From the NCBI RefSeq assembly GCF_024055715.1, contig NZ_JAMXMV010000009.1:124001-188000 (forward strand): a stretch of 64,000 nt of DNA, written 5' to 3'. The notes under the pieces were generated by a model. That model saw nothing but the letters and a program-made list of their open reading frames with translations, was not told the origin of the DNA and ran no database searches. Every line of letters begins with the position of its first letter. Within the stretch, counting starts at the first letter, position 1. The stretch comes from Actinoallomurus soli. Lineage in GTDB: Bacteria > Actinomycetota > Actinomycetes > Streptosporangiales > Streptosporangiaceae. Positions 63,899 to 64,000 of the stretch are shown here, one piece after another. Made by a program: the position numbers and the translations under genes.

Positions 63899-64000
63899 GT
63901 GCCCACCCTCCGATCATCCAGCCTCGCCAGGCCCCGCGGCCCGGCGGTCGTCGTCGGCCTCGCGGTCGCGCTCCTGGCCGCCCTCGTCGCGCCCGCCTCG
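63899..64000 (+). CDS. N-terminus of a secreted protein (partial)
   Basis: A GTG at 63899 follows GGGAG by ~7 nt. The 34 residues read MPTLRSSSLARPRGPA, then a hydrophobic stretch VVVGLAVALLAALV and APAS, a Sec signal peptide cut by the window end. It is divergent from the YtfQ-like operon. Such genes often encode a secreted glycosidase matched to the importer, but no domain is visible. Confidence 0.6.
   Translation, partial: MPTLRSSSLARPRGPAVVVGLAVALLAALVAPAS

Overview
The window is very GC-rich with strong third-position G/C bias. It carries typical actinobacterial genes: an F420/LLM-type oxidoreductase, several eukaryote-type Ser/Thr kinases, PucR, WYL and ROK regulators, a DUF2332 protein and actinobacterial sugar ABC systems without their own ATPase. 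It most resembles a soil, polymer-degrading filamentous actinomycete, possibly of the Streptosporangiales; the genus cannot be fixed from sequence alone. No rRNA, tRNA, CRISPR array or intact insertion sequence was seen.

Layout. 0-3.7 kb: reductive pyrimidine (hydantoin) catabolism operon (dihydropyrimidinase, beta-ureidopropionase, LLM oxidoreductase). 3.8-12.8 kb: mixed housekeeping and regulatory genes (holin-like membrane protein, two Ser/Thr kinases, alpha/beta hydrolase, PucR regulator, DUF2795 protein, secreted AA10 LPMO, DksA/TraR zinc finger). 12.8-21 kb: LacI regulator and alpha-glucoside import and hydrolysis (binding protein, two permeases, GH13, GH15). 21-27.6 kb: beta-glucuronidase (GH2), a second sugar ABC importer and a GH1 beta-glucosidase. 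27.8-32.3 kb: proline-rich membrane protein, WYL regulator with VOC protein, aldo-keto reductase, AlkZ-like DNA glycosylase. 32.4-36 kb: secreted discoidin/beta-helix protein divergent from a ROK repressor. 36.4-40.8 kb: SDR plus an HTH/double Clp_N regulator, a DUF6000 protein, a deletion scar of a divergent HxlR/oxidoreductase pair, and a DUF2332 protein. 40.8-49.3 kb: box operon for aerobic benzoyl-CoA degradation. 49.5-58.7 kb: secreted GH92, GH30-CBM2, metallophosphoesterase and a seven-repeat SBBP propeller protein. 58.9-63.7 kb: ytfQRT-yjfF-like galactofuranose/ribose-type importer. The window ends in the signal peptide of another secreted protein.

How the parts fit. Three transcription units (GH2, the 23-kb ABC/GH1 operon and the secreted beta-helix protein) share a nearly identical promoter-operator of the form TTGAC(A/G), 15-17 bp, TTAAATCAyGyC. 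The third copy lies just upstream of the ROK repressor gene, so a ROK regulon linking an extracellular polysaccharide-active protein to cytoplasmic beta-glucuronidase and beta-glucosidase is likely. Separately, an HTH/double Clp_N protein has a leaderless promoter covered by two GTCAAC-N5-GTTGAC-type sites, and a related palindrome covers the start of the preceding SDR gene. The box operon contains a previously hidden 45-codon reading frame joined to both neighbours by overlapping stop and start codons. The ABC ATPase gene at 60.9-62.4 kb starts inside a perfect 12-bp hairpin.
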